From assembly GCA_963720645.1 (NCBI GenBank), contig CAVRFX010000013.1:62001-126000 (forward strand): DNA of 64,000 nucleotides, in the 5' to 3' direction. Positions 46,444 to 55,401 of the stretch are shown here, piece by piece. A program made the position numbers and the translations under genes. This stretch comes from RYN-230 sp963720645. Its GTDB lineage: Bacteria; Actinomycetota; Actinomycetes; Streptosporangiales; Streptosporangiaceae. Each line of letters opens with the position of its first letter. The stretch's first letter is position 1. A model generated the notes under the pieces. The model was not told where the DNA came from, did no database searches, and saw only the letters and a list, made by a program, of their open reading frames with translations.

Positions 46444-47754
46444 GTGGAGCTGGCGATCCGCAGCGCCATGACCAGGCTGGGCGCTGGCTTACTGGAAGAC
46501 CTGCTGGCTGCTGATCCCGGCTACCGCGGGCCCCGGGCAGAGTGCGGGGCGGGGCATCAGGCCAGGTTCGTGTCCTACCGGGCCAAGACCATCGATACCG
46601 TCCTGGGCCCGGTTGACCTGCGCCGCGCGTACTACCAATGCCCTGGCTGCGGGCACGGCGTGGTTCCCAGGGACGCCGAACTCGGCGTGGGGCGGGCCTC
46701 GATGTCGCCGGGGCTGGCCAAGATGACGGCCCGGGCGGCAGCCGCGGTCCCGTTCGCCAAAGCCGGCCGCCTGCTCGCCGAACTGGCCGGCATCCAGCTG
46801 ACTGCCAAGCGGATCGAGCGGTCCGCCGAAGCCGGCGGCGCCGCTGCCGCCGCGGCCATCACCGCCCAGGCGGGCGCGATCTGCTCCCGCCAGGTGATCC
46901 CTCTCCCGCCCCCGGCGCCGCTGCCGGACATGCTGTATCTCGCGGTCGATGGCACCGGGGTGCCCATGGTCGCGGCGGAGACCGAGGGCCGCCCCGGCAA
47001 AGGCGACGATGGCCGGGCGCACACCCGTGAGGTCAAGCTCGCCTGCCTGTTCACCCAGACCACCCTGGACAAAGACGGCCACCCCATCCGCGATCCGGGC
47101 TCGTCTACCTACCTGGCCACCTTCGAACCCGCCGCCCGCTTCGCCCGGCTCGCAGACGCCGAAGCCCGCCGCCGCGGCGCCGAGCACATCCGCCAGCTCG
47201 TGATACTCGGGGATGGAGCCGTATGGATCTGGAACATCGCCGATGAGCTATTCCCCGCCGCCACCCAGATCGTCAACCTCTACCACGCCCGCGAGCACGT
47301 CCACGACCTCGCCGCCCTCGCCACCCGCCTGCTGCGCAACAGCCACCCTGACTGGCTCACCGAGCGCCTCGCCGAACTCGACGCCGGTGATATCCCCGCC
47401 CTGCTCGCCGCCGGAGGGGACCTGAAGTTCACCGGCTCGCTAGCCCGCGAACGCGACAAGCAGCTGGCCTACTTCGAGGTCAACGCCCACCGCATGCGCT
47501 ACGCCCACTTCCGCGGCCTGGGCATGTTCGTCGGCTCCGGCGCCGTCGAAGCAGGCTGCAAAGCCGTCATCGGCCAGCGCCTCAAGCTCTCCGGCATGCG
47601 CTGGGCCATCCCCGGTGCCACCGCCATCGCCACCCTGCGCTGCCAGGAAGCCAGCGGCCGCTGGGAAGAGATCTGGCAGCGGCCACACAACCAGACGACC
47701 GCAGCAGCACCCGCCATCTGCCAGCGGCAGCACACTCAGACCGCCGCAGGCTAA
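46444..47754 (+). CDS. ISKra4-family transposase (ORF B)
   Basis: 436 residues from a GTG. A zinc-ribbon-like region (ECGAGHQARFVSYRAKT...YYQCPGCGHGVVPRD) precedes the DDE core: first Asp in LYLAVDGTGVPMV, second in LVILGDGAVWIWNI, Glu in FVGSGAVEAGCKAVIGQRLKLSGMRW. The family is ISKra4. Upstream in the same frame, LSARLAAAFAAEAAAEVERLAG reads continuously from the A5G5 tract, so the functional product may be an ORF A-B fusion made by frameshifting. Appears intact. Confidence 0.88.
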   Translation: MELAIRSAMTRLGAGLLEDLLAADPGYRGPRAECGAGHQARFVSYRAKTIDTVLGPVDLRRAYYQCPGCGHGVVPRDAELGVGRASMSPGLAKMTARAAAAVPFAKAGRLLAELAGIQLTAKRIERSAEAGGAAAAAAITAQAGAICSRQVIPLPPPAPLPDMLYLAVDGTGVPMVAAETEGRPGKGDDGRAHTREVKLACLFTQTTLDKDGHPIRDPGSSTYLATFEPAARFARLADAEARRRGAEHIRQLVILGDGAVWIWNIADELFPAATQIVNLYHAREHVHDLAALATRLLRNSHPDWLTERLAELDAGDIPALLAAGGDLKFTGSLARERDKQLAYFEVNAHRMRYAHFRGLGMFVGSGAVEAGCKAVIGQRLKLSGMRWAIPGATAIATLRCQEASGRWEEIWQRPHNQTTAAAPAICQRQHTQTAAG

Positions 47755-47830
47755 CTCGGACTACCTACGAAATTGGCGCACACCCCCTTGTGGGTCTACG
47801 GGCTGGATTTGTCCGGGGTCTGTGGTACGC

Positions 47831-48818
47831 ATGGGCATGGATGCTGAGTTGATCGCGCGAATCACACCCGACCATGCACGTCGCCTCGCGTGGTTTGAGG
47901 AACATCAGGGCCAGGTTTCTGGGCCGCCCGCCGTTGGAACCCGGGACACTGCGGCTTGTCTCCACCCCGAAGGGGATCTACAAGCCCGCCGACCTGGAAT
48001 ATTCACTCAGCATCAAGATCAAACCGGGTAGCTCATATGCCGACGGTGTGCCCGTGCCGACTCCTGGTGGCGGCTGGTTGCTGTCCTACCACCAGGAGGG
48101 TGACGCTAGCCTCGCGGATCGCGAACGGCTGAACACCAACCGGGGCCTGATGCGGTGCATTGAATACCGCATCCCGGTGGGTGTGCTCATCGGACGGGCA
48201 CCCGTTGACCGCCACAGCTTTTATGACGTTCTGGGTCTCGCGATGCCGGTCCAGTGGTCCGAGGGCCGGTTCTTCCTGGAAAGCCTCAACCCTCCGGCAC
48301 GGCTGACCAGCGATCCGATGACTGATGTTCTGGAGGCGGCGGCCGCCGCCGAGGTAGACCAGGAAGCTGAGGATGACACCAAGAGCCTGAGCGATGACTA
48401 CGACGCTCGCCGTCGCGTCTTCCGGCAGATCGTCGCCCGCGGGGGACAGTCCGTGTTCCGGGCCGCCCTGCTGGAGGCTTACCGCGGCAGGTGCGCGATC
48501 ACTGGATGCGATGCGCCCGCGGCCCTCGAAGGCGCACACCTGCGTCCTTACCGTGGACCTGAATCGAACGACGTCACCAATGGGCTGCTGCTGCGAGCTG
48601 ACATCCACACGCTGTTTGATCTCGGTCTGCTGGCACCTGATCCGGTGAGCCGGGCCGTCGCAGTGTCGAAGCTGCTGATCGGGACTCAGTATGAAGCTCT
48701 TGCAGGCACCCAACTCGCCGAGCCGATGGCGGCCAGGCAACGCCCCGACCAGGAAGCGCTCGGACTCATCTGGGAGCGCTTCCACGATGCAGAGAGGACC
48801 CGCAATCAAACGAACTAG
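47831..48818 (+). CDS. HNH endonuclease with N-terminal recognition-like domain, one frameshift
   Basis: Starts at the ATG at 47831 (MGMDAELIARITPDHARRLAWFEEH). At about 47920 the frame shifts by +1 into GRPPLEPGTLRLVSTPKGIYKPADLEYSLSIKI. The N-terminal domain (KGIYKP...NTNRGLMRCIEYRIPVGVL) is shared by many actinobacterial putative type IV-like restriction enzymes. The C-terminal HNH domain is complete: EAYRGRCAITGCDAPAALEGAHLRPYRG and LLLRADIHTLFDLGLL. A role in cleaving modified foreign DNA is plausible but inferred from the class. It is element cargo, directly beside the IS insertion site. Confidence 0.75.
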
Positions 48819-48899
48819 GAAGATTGCGGCACGTAACGTCAGGTGGCCAGCGGAAACTTCGGTGGGTCTGTCTCACGAACGGTGTTTCCGGCGGTTGGG

Positions 48900-49047
48900 T
48901 TAGTAGGTCTCGGCGGCCGGGAACCGGTCACCGAAGGTGATGGCGAAAGCGTTGAGTGCGGGTTTCCATCGCATGGCCCATTTGGTGCGGCCGGTCCCGG
49001 TGGGGTCGAGGGATCTGGTGACCAGGTGCTGGCGATAGCCGGCTGGG
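48900..49047 (-). pseudogene. IS256-type transposase C-terminal fragment
   Basis: About 48 codons read YRQHLVTRSLDPTGTGRTK, then WAMRWKPALNAFAITFGDRF and PAAETY before a stop, the typical IS256-family C-terminus. The rest of the transposase and the IS ends are missing. Evidence of an older insertion followed by deletion next to the SDR gene. Confidence 0.7.
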
Positions 49048-49053
49048 GCCGCC

Positions 49054-49947
49054 TCAGTTGTGGATGCGCAGTTCCCGCTCAGTCTGGGCGTAAATGCGTT
49101 CCTGGACCTCGGGGTCGAGAGACTTCTTCGAGGACTTCTTCAACTTTGCCGAGCTGTAGTAGCCCCCGGTCGCGGTCGCGAGCTCCGGATCGGCCATCAG
49201 CCGCACACAGCCGCGTGACCCCTTCTCCGGAGGCCCGACGAACGGATTGGTCAACGCCTGAATCGTTTTGAACGGGCCGCCGGCCTTGCTGCCGAGACTG
49301 GTTTTGACCGCGCCCGGGCTGACTGCGTTGAACGTCAGGCCCTCGCCCTCATGGCGGCGAGCTTGGGCGTAGGTGTACATCAGGGCCAGCAGTTTGGCAT
49401 CGGCGTAGGCCTGGATCTGCTTGTACTTACCCGGGTAGCTCCAGTCGGTGATCGGCTTGCCCCGCGACTCGATCAGGGCGGTCATGTTGACCACCCGCGA
49501 GGGCGCGGCGAAATCATCAGCGCCCTTCCGGAGCAGGTCGAGCAGCCCGTCGGTCAGTGCCGCCAGCGCGACGTGATTGATGGCGATGGTCCGCTCGTAC
49601 CCGTCGGGTGACAGTGCCTTGCTGGAGAACGCGGCGCCCGCGTTGTTGACCAGTCCGTTGAGTCCCTTCGGCGCGGCCTCGTGCACAGCGTCAACGAGTT
49701 GCCGAACACCCGCCAGAGATCCGAGGTCTGCGGCTACGGGCAGGTACTGGCCCTTGCCGTTGCCGTTGTTGACCAGTAGGTCGACAGCGCGTTGGGCGTC
49801 GTCAACACGACGGGCGTGCACCAGCACAGTCGCCCCACTATTCCCAATGCCTTGGGCGGTTTCGTGGCCGATACCGCCCTTGGTGCCGGTGACTAGCACG
49901 GTCTGACCGTCCAGCCGACCCGCGAACTGGGCGTCGAACTTGCTCAT
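49054..49947 (-). CDS. short-chain dehydrogenase/reductase, atypical
   Basis: 297 residues. Rossmann glycine motif TGTKGGIG, NNAG in LVNNAGAAF, and the catalytic area around AYADAKLLALM, where the usual Tyr-x3-Lys appears as YADAK. The C-terminal half (AKLKKSSKKSLDPEVQERIY) resembles plant-like/retinol dehydrogenase-type SDRs. GGGAGA precedes the ATG at 49947. Substrate unknown. Likely part of a small catabolic or detoxification set with the DUF1330 and second SDR genes. Confidence 0.82.
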   Translation of the reverse strand: MSKFDAQFAGRLDGQTVLVTGTKGGIGHETAQGIGNSGATVLVHARRVDDAQRAVDLLVNNGNGKGQYLPVAADLGSLAGVRQLVDAVHEAAPKGLNGLVNNAGAAFSSKALSPDGYERTIAINHVALAALTDGLLDLLRKGADDFAAPSRVVNMTALIESRGKPITDWSYPGKYKQIQAYADAKLLALMYTYAQARRHEGEGLTFNAVSPGAVKTSLGSKAGGPFKTIQALTNPFVGPPEKGSRGCVRLMADPELATATGGYYSSAKLKKSSKKSLDPEVQERIYAQTERELRIHN

Positions 49948-50043
49948 TCGCTTCTCCCATCGGACAGGTTCTCGCCCGTGACGAGTGCAGTTCGGGAATC
50001 TAGATCTGATGTCATCTGAGTGCCACCCATGGAGCCACCTCGA

Positions 50044-50337
50044 TCAGCTAGGGAGGCCGTCGAGCAAGCTAAACCGGGCATCCATCGCGACATTTCGGAC
50101 ATCGATCAGCTGCTGATATTCAGGCGAGTTGTACCACTTGATGACCGTCTCATGGTCGGGAAACCGCATGAGTGCCCCTGAAGTGAGCGAGCCATCGCCG
50201 TGCAGGATCTCCCAGTTAGCGTTGGCGAGAACCTCGCCTCCGTACTCTTTGGCCGTCCGCCCAGCGTTGGGGCCGTATTTCTCACGATAAACATCCGGGT
50301 CCTTGACGGTGAATTCGACAACTACGTATGCGCTCAT
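50044..50337 (-). CDS. DUF1330 family protein
   Basis: 97 residues of the dimeric alpha/beta-barrel type (MSAYVVVEFTVKDPDVYREKYGPNAGRTAKEYGGEVLA...WYNSPEYQQLIDVR). GGGGAG lies six bases upstream of the start. Such proteins are small cofactor-independent enzymes or binding proteins of unknown role. Same strand as the two SDR genes. Confidence 0.85.
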   Translation of the reverse strand: MSAYVVVEFTVKDPDVYREKYGPNAGRTAKEYGGEVLANANWEILHGDGSLTSGALMRFPDHETVIKWYNSPEYQQLIDVRNVAMDARFSLLDGLPS

Positions 50338-50410
50338 GTGGATACTCCCCAGTTCTGAGTTGTGATCTGTGTTCTAGGTCTTCACTCTTAAACGTCACCG
50401 CCGACAGGCG

Positions 50411-51160
50411 TTACGTCGCTACCCGGCCTCCATCGACCGCAAGAGTGACGCCGTGGACGAAGCTGGCATCATCACTTGCGAGGAAGACGATCGCCGCAGC
50501 GAGTTCCTCGGGCCGAGCTACGCGACCTGCTGGTGCCAGCGCTGCGAGCTGACTCACCATCTCGGCGGGGACTGCCTCCATCATGCGGGTGCGCGTCGGG
50601 CCGGGAGCGACGGCGTTGACCCGGACACCACTCGGGCCGTATTCGGCGGCCCAGGCCTTCGTCAGCAGTTCGAGAGCCGCTCGGCTGGCGCCGTACAGAG
50701 CCATGCCGGCCTGTCCGAAGCTGGCGACCATCGTGGAGAGATTGACGATCGAACCCCATCCGCGTTCGGCCATGGCTGGCGCCAGTGACGCGACGAGGAA
50801 GAACGGAACCTTGACGTTCAGGGCAAAGGTCTCGTCGAACTCCGCTTCGGTGGCTGCGCCGCTTGGCCCGAGCAAGGCGACGCCAGCGTTGTTGATGAGG
50901 ATGTCAACGTGGCCGCCGCCTGCCTCAGTGGCCCACTCGACCAGCTCCCGGGCCGATTCGAGGTCGCTCAGCGTAGTGAGCCGGGACGTTGCGCTGCCTC
51001 CGCTGCCTTCGATCTCGGCGACCACGTCCTTGGCTCGTTGCTCATTGCGCCCGACTACCAGTACGTGAGCGCCGCGGGCGGCCAAGGTGATGGCCGTAGC
51101 CTTGCCGATCCCGCTCGTCGAGCCCGTAACCAGAGCTGTCTTGCCTCTTAGGTCAGTCAT
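50411..51160 (-). CDS. short-chain dehydrogenase/reductase (FabG-like)
   Basis: 249 residues, classical SDR: TGSTSGIGKA at the N-terminus, NNAG, Ser in IVNLSTM, catalytic Tyr-x3-Arg in LYGASRAALELL (Lys of the usual YxxxK is Arg here) and a PGPTRT loop. NAD(P)H-dependent oxidoreductase of unknown substrate. The Arg replacement of the catalytic Lys may lower or change activity. Divergent from the TetR gene, its likely regulator. Confidence 0.84.
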   Translation of the reverse strand: MTDLRGKTALVTGSTSGIGKATAITLAARGAHVLVVGRNEQRAKDVVAEIEGSGGSATSRLTTLSDLESARELVEWATEAGGGHVDILINNAGVALLGPSGAATEAEFDETFALNVKVPFFLVASLAPAMAERGWGSIVNLSTMVASFGQAGMALYGASRAALELLTKAWAAEYGPSGVRVNAVAPGPTRTRMMEAVPAEMVSQLAALAPAGRVARPEELAAAIVFLASDDASFVHGVTLAVDGGRVAT

Positions 51161-51253
51161 GCGATGTCGTCCTCGCTGCAGAATGGGTGGTGCGACTCAC
51201 TCTGACAGTTCGGCACTGGGTTGTCAAACTCAAAATTCTGCTAGCATTGGTGC
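51161..51253. promoter_or_regulatory. divergent promoter between SDR and TetR genes
   Basis: 93 bases. TTGTCA near 51221 and TAGCAT near 51242 resemble a -35/-10 pair for tetR with the start only a few bases downstream. A TetR operator is expected here, but no clear palindrome was found. Confidence 0.4.
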
Positions 51254-51859
51254 ATGGTCAACGAGACGAGTGACCGGCCGAGGCTCACCGCCAAGGGAGC
51301 GCGCACCCGGGCACGGATAGTGGAGGAGGCCGCCGCCCTCATCCATGAGCGCGGGGTGGCGGGCACCACCTTGGAAGACGTCAAGGCGGCGGCGGAAGTC
51401 AGCGGCTCTCAGATGTACCACTACTTCCCCGACAAGAACGAACTCGTGCAGGCGGTCATCGACTACCAGGCCGACACCATCGTCACTCACCAGGGGCGTG
51501 TGCTCAGCAGCGCGAACGGAGTCGAAGCCTGGCGGGACATGGTGATCACCGCGGCGAAGCTCACCAAAGCAAAGGGGGGCTGCCCGCTTGGCTCGCTCGG
51601 TGGCCAGCTCGCCGAGAGTGACCCCGAGGCCCGAGCGCTCATCGCGGCAGGGTTCGATCAGTGGGCAGCCGTCATCGGCGATGCACTCAGATCCCTTCAT
51701 GCCGACGGGAAACTCCCGCCCGGCATCGACCCGGACGACCTCGCCACTACTCTGCTCGCCACGCTCCAGGGAGGACTTCTACTCGCCCAGGTGCATCGGA
51801 GCGCCCGTCCGTTCGAAACGGCGGTCGATACCCTCCTCGCCCTTGCCATCGGCAGATGA
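51254..51859 (+). CDS. TetR-family transcriptional regulator
   Basis: 201 residues. The N-terminal HTH (RARIVEEAAALIHERGVAGTTLEDVKAAAEVSGSQMYHYFPDKNELVQAVI) is clear. The C-terminal domain resembles the TetR_C/AcrR type with KAKGGCPLGSLGGQLAE. It probably represses the divergent SDR/DUF1330/SDR genes and responds to their substrate. No ribosome site is visible; may be leaderless. Confidence 0.87.
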   Translation: MVNETSDRPRLTAKGARTRARIVEEAAALIHERGVAGTTLEDVKAAAEVSGSQMYHYFPDKNELVQAVIDYQADTIVTHQGRVLSSANGVEAWRDMVITAAKLTKAKGGCPLGSLGGQLAESDPEARALIAAGFDQWAAVIGDALRSLHADGKLPPGIDPDDLATTLLATLQGGLLLAQVHRSARPFETAVDTLLALAIGR

Positions 51860-52702
51860 GCCCAAGCCGGATTCATTCACAGCCACCGCCGAGGGTCGGC
51901 TCACGGCTCTTGGATGACGCACGTGCATCCGCACGATGCGCTTGCGGACCCGCTGCCATTCGTGATGCGGGACACCTCGTCGCTCCCAGTGGGTTGCTCA
52001 GGTCTGGCATTCCGTGAGCTCATTCAGCCGAACCCTGACTGCTCGTGCCACTTGGACGTGGACCGGCCTCGTCAAGAGGAACGGAATTTCGTGACAGCTC
52101 CTCGCGTAGGGGAGACGTCGCCCGCGGCGCCCGCCACCGGTCCAGGCCCGTCAACAGGCCCCGGCCCAGGCCGGTCACCCGCATCGTTTCCCACAGCAGC
52201 ACGGCCCCGGCCTGAGACACCAGGCCCGGCCGTCAGCAGACACCATGACGCGAGCAGTACGTGCACTATTCTTCACGGGAAAAGTGCCTTCGACTCGTGG
52301 CTGATAGGTCCCTAGACAAGTCCTATTCTTCCAGGTCAGAGGCACTTTTTAATTCGAACGGTGACGCCGGGCTAATCCCAGACGAAAGCCCGAGGCTAGG
52401 GTCGGCGGAGCCGATCGCGTGCGACGGCCCGCAGGGCCGCCCTAGACGCGGTGGCTGGCCATCTCCAGGCGTCCCGGTTGTCTTCCCCACCTCAGCCCGT
52501 CTCGCCCTGTCCGGTTTACAGATCCGTTTACAGGGACGGGCGCTGGCCTTTGGGTTTCTGCACGTCTTCCATCCTCCTCATAGCTGCCAGCCCTTGGCCG
52601 CCGCCCGTCGTGTCAAGGCTCGCGCAGCGACCCGCGTCAGCGGGCTTGGCCTTGACTCGGCGGACTCGGCCGAGACCATCGAGCAGCTAGGAGGAAGGAC
52701 AC
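51860..52702. other. 840-base region without a supported gene
   Basis: No reading frame of recognisable type. It contains a 10-bp inverted repeat, AAAAGTGCCT (52280-52289) and AGGCACTTTT (52340-52349), ending in a T-run, which could be a terminator. Direct repeats CTATTCTTC occur in each arm region. The rest has mixed composition and may be remnant DNA. Confidence 0.4.
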
Positions 52703-52843
52703 GTGACCCACTCGCGACGAGCAGTACCCCAAGAGCGATGGGTTTATAGACGGTTACCGCTAGGCGCTTTAGCGGCCCCCGACCTGCGGGAAGCACGAAT
52801 CCTTCGGCCTGCCGGGCAGGCTCATCCCACACATATCCCCTGA
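52703..52843 (+). CDS. 46-residue ORF with strong ribosome site, possibly a truncated gene
   Basis: AGGAGGAAGGACAC precedes a GTG at 52703. The frame reads VTHSRRAVPQERWVYRRLPL and ends in HPTHIP at 52843, 32 bases before the IS630 target site. The excellent Shine-Dalgarno suggests a real start, perhaps of a gene cut off by deletion. No family recognised. Confidence 0.35.
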   Translation: MTHSRRAVPQERWVYRRLPLGALAAPDLREARILRPAGQAHPTHIP

Positions 52844-52877
52844 GCTGCGCTGCGCCACATGCCGTTGATGACGACTA

Positions 52878-54091
52878 GTGCCGCGTCAGGCAACGTTCGC
52901 CCGGGTGACGACGCGACGGAGGCGTTCGTCGTAGGCGTGGTTGTTGCGCCAGATGATGTAGCGGCGGATCATGCTCGCCTGCTCTTTGTGGCTGGCATGG
53001 TCGGTACCATCCAGCGCGAAGTACCGCAGCGCCGTGAACTGGGCCTCGATCCGGTTTAACCACGAGGAATTGGTGGGCGTGTAGGCGATCTCGACGTTGT
53101 TCGCCGCCGCCCAGGCCCCGACCCGGCCGTCTTTGCGCGTGGTCAGGTGCGGGCTGAAGTTGTCGCAGATGATCGCGATCCGGGTGGCGGGCGGGTAGAG
53201 GGAGCGCAGGTAGCGGCAGAACTCCAGGAACCGGGTCCGGGTCTTGCGCGGCTTGACGTGCCCGAACAGCTTGTCCTCGCCCAGCTCATAGGCGGCGAAC
53301 AGGTGCCGCACCCCTTGCGTGCGGGTGTAGGTGGCGCGCATCCGCGGCCGCGGCTCGCGGCCGGGTTCCTTGCCGTTGCCGCTGACCGCCGCCCACTGGC
53401 GGCCGGGGCGAGGCTGCAGGTTCAGCGGCCCGAACTCATCCACGCAGAAGATCACCTCCGGCTCGCCCGGGTCCGGGACGACCTCACCGTCAGCGATCGC
53501 ATACAAGTGCTCCACCCGCGCTTTCTTCTCCGCATACTGCGGGTCCGCCGACGCCTTCCAGGTTTTTATCCGTTGAAAGGACACGCCCTCCTCGCGGAGC
53601 AGCGTGCGCAGGCCCTCGTGGCTGATGTCCTCGACCACCCCCTCAGCGACCAGGAAGTCCGCCAGCTTCGCCAGGCTCCAGGTGGAGAACGGCAGCCCAT
53701 GCTCAGCCGGCTTCGACTTGGCGATCTTCTTGATGTCGCGGCGCTGCGCCAAGGTGAACTTGGGCGGATGGCCACCCTTGTACTTGGGATACAGCGAGCT
53801 GAACCCATCGGAGTTGAAGTTCCGGATCACATCGCGGACCCGGTCCTCGCTGGTGAACGCCACCTTCGCGATCCCAGCGGCGTCCATGCCCTGCGCGGAC
53901 AGCAGCACCATCTGCGCCCGCCGCCAGGTCACCACCGACCCGCTGCCCCGGCGCACGATCCGCACCAGCCGCCGGCCCTCATCGTCATCGATCTCACGAA
54001 CCCGCAGCCGTTCCGTCACCAGCCCAGTCTGCAGCACCGACATCTGCGGCAACCGACCCCGCGGCGGGGCCAACGTAAGCTGCTACGGCAC
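52878..54091 (-). mobile_element. IS630-family element, copy 1
   Basis: 1214 bases, flanked by the TA dinucleotide duplication (52876-52877 and 54092-54093). Ends share GTGCCG as terminal inverted repeat. The transposase is identical at protein level to copy 2 at 56989-58202, which lies in the opposite orientation. Confidence 0.9.
52886..54043 (-). CDS. IS630-family transposase, copy 1
   Basis: DDE transposase with N-terminal HTH/homeodomain-like part (VTWRRAQMVLLSAQGMDAAGIAKVAFTSEDRVRDVIRNF) and catalytic residues in FCVDEFGPLNLQ (Asp), IICDNFSPHLT (Asp) and NSSWLNRIEAQFTALRYFAL (Glu). Start set at the ATG at 54043 (MSVLQTGLVTERLRV); a TTG at 54073 is possible. Apparently intact, so the copy may be active. 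Confidence 0.9.
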   Translation of the reverse strand: MSVLQTGLVTERLRVREIDDDEGRRLVRIVRRGSGSVVTWRRAQMVLLSAQGMDAAGIAKVAFTSEDRVRDVIRNFNSDGFSSLYPKYKGGHPPKFTLAQRRDIKKIAKSKPAEHGLPFSTWSLAKLADFLVAEGVVEDISHEGLRTLLREEGVSFQRIKTWKASADPQYAEKKARVEHLYAIADGEVVPDPGEPEVIFCVDEFGPLNLQPRPGRQWAAVSGNGKEPGREPRPRMRATYTRTQGVRHLFAAYELGEDKLFGHVKPRKTRTRFLEFCRYLRSLYPPATRIAIICDNFSPHLTTRKDGRVGAWAAANNVEIAYTPTNSSWLNRIEAQFTALRYFALDGTDHASHKEQASMIRRYIIWRNNHAYDERLRRVVTRANVA

Positions 54092-54164
54092 TAGACAGCC
54101 TAAGCGTTCGGACGATGGGCCAAGTTCGTCAGCAGGCTCGACTGGTTGTCCGTACCGTATACGC

Positions 54165-55399
54165 ATGCTGTCTCCACGCCTCCTCGCCCTGCTTGATGTC
54201 GCCTCGGTGGCGGCAGCTGATGAGGCATGCCTCCGTGGCCTTGCTGAAGGTCGTGTAGCGGAAGACCAAGATCTGGAGTTCCACAGCGCACGGTACAACT
54301 ACGGCCCCGATGGCACGTTCGAGCTAGCGAAGGATGTCGCGGCGCTTGCTAATCATGTTGGAGGACTGATTATCCTCGGGATCGCAGAAGATGATCAGGT
54401 CGGGCCGCACGCCTTACGCCAGTTAAGCTCGCTGACTCCGAGAAGGGACGTATTAGGCAAGTCATTGCCGACCGAATACATCCCATGGTGGTTGGCGCGC
54501 AAGTTGAGGCTGTTTCGTCTACGAATGATGACACACAAGGATACTATCTGATAGTAGTGCCTCGGAGCGGACAGAGCCCCCATGCCGTCCGGCGATCAGA
54601 TCCGCACCCGCTGTGGTTTTGCTATCCGTTTCGGCACGGTACGACAACCCATTACCTCACGGAGACCGAAATAGCCATCCGTTATCGTGATCGTTTCGCC
54701 CTTGCCCGCGATCAGGTAAACCGGCTAGACCGCCTTCATGCCGAAGGCCACCGTAACGTTCTTTCCGACGGGCTCACACTTGCAGTGGCGCTTGTTCCTA
54801 CACTTCGGGGCAGTCGCTCACTGACAGAAGCGCCGAAGATTTCGGATTTTCTAGCTTCATGGCACTCACCTTTGTTTCCGTTGGAGGCGGGCGGTGGCGT
54901 GAGCAGTTACCGCGTGGCCCGTCGCCGACTGCGGGCAGAAGGCAAGCACTCCATCATTGAATTGCACACAGACGGTTCAGGATGGGCGTCACTTGAAATA
55001 ACTGGCCACCATGCTCAGGAAGATGAGATAGAAATTGATCTAACCTACCTGGAGGCAGGTATTGTCGAGCTGCTTTCCCTTCTAGGGTCATATGCTGCCT
55101 GGAGTGGTGCAGCCGGGGACTGTGCCATCAACGCTTGGCTATACGGCCGCGTCCTATGGCCGAGAGTACGGCTAAAGCGGGGCGGGTTTCAAGATGATGT
55201 CATCTGGACGCACGCCTGGCCCCACGAACCTGCTGAAACCATCGCGCCACTAGACCAACTAGCTCTCGGTCGCAGCCAAGCTGGGGCTGCTGCCTACCTG
55301 CTGGCGCGTGACCTCGAACAAGAGATGGGGGTTCCGGAACCTGCGGCGCTGAGGCCAGACGGGACCGTCCAGTTACCCCCACCACGAGGCGGATCGTAA
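54165..55399 (+). CDS. AlbA_2/Schlafen-type putative ATP- or nucleic-acid-binding protein, one frameshift
   Basis: From the ATG at 54165 the first ~85 residues form an AlbA_2 (Schlafen AlbA) domain: EDQDLEFHSARYNYG, then FELAKDVAALANHVGGLIIL and GIAEDD. One base is lost at about 54421. The second frame continues LADSEKGRIRQVIADRIHP, EVEAV-like QVEAVSSTNDD, YLIVVPRSGQSPHAV and FCYPFRHGTTTHYLTETEIA, completing the domain, and then a ~230-residue C-terminal region of unknown fold (WASLEITGHHAQEDEIEIDL...LYGRVLWPRVRL) to 55399. It is 2 bases from the protease gene, so the two are surely cotranscribed. AlbA_2 domains occur in antiviral Schlafens and in bacterial regulators and defence ATPases. Confidence 0.8.
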
Positions 55400-55401
55400 C
55401 T

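Larger units (their letters stand above)
45867..47785 (+). mobile_element. ISKra4-family insertion sequence with 9-bp target duplication
   Basis: A 1919-base element. The ends are imperfect inverted repeats beginning GGGTGCGCG and ending CGCACACCC, flanked on both sides by CCTTGTGGG (45858-45866 and 47786-47794). It encodes a small ORF A and the transposase ORF B. The intact duplication suggests recent insertion. Confidence 0.85.
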
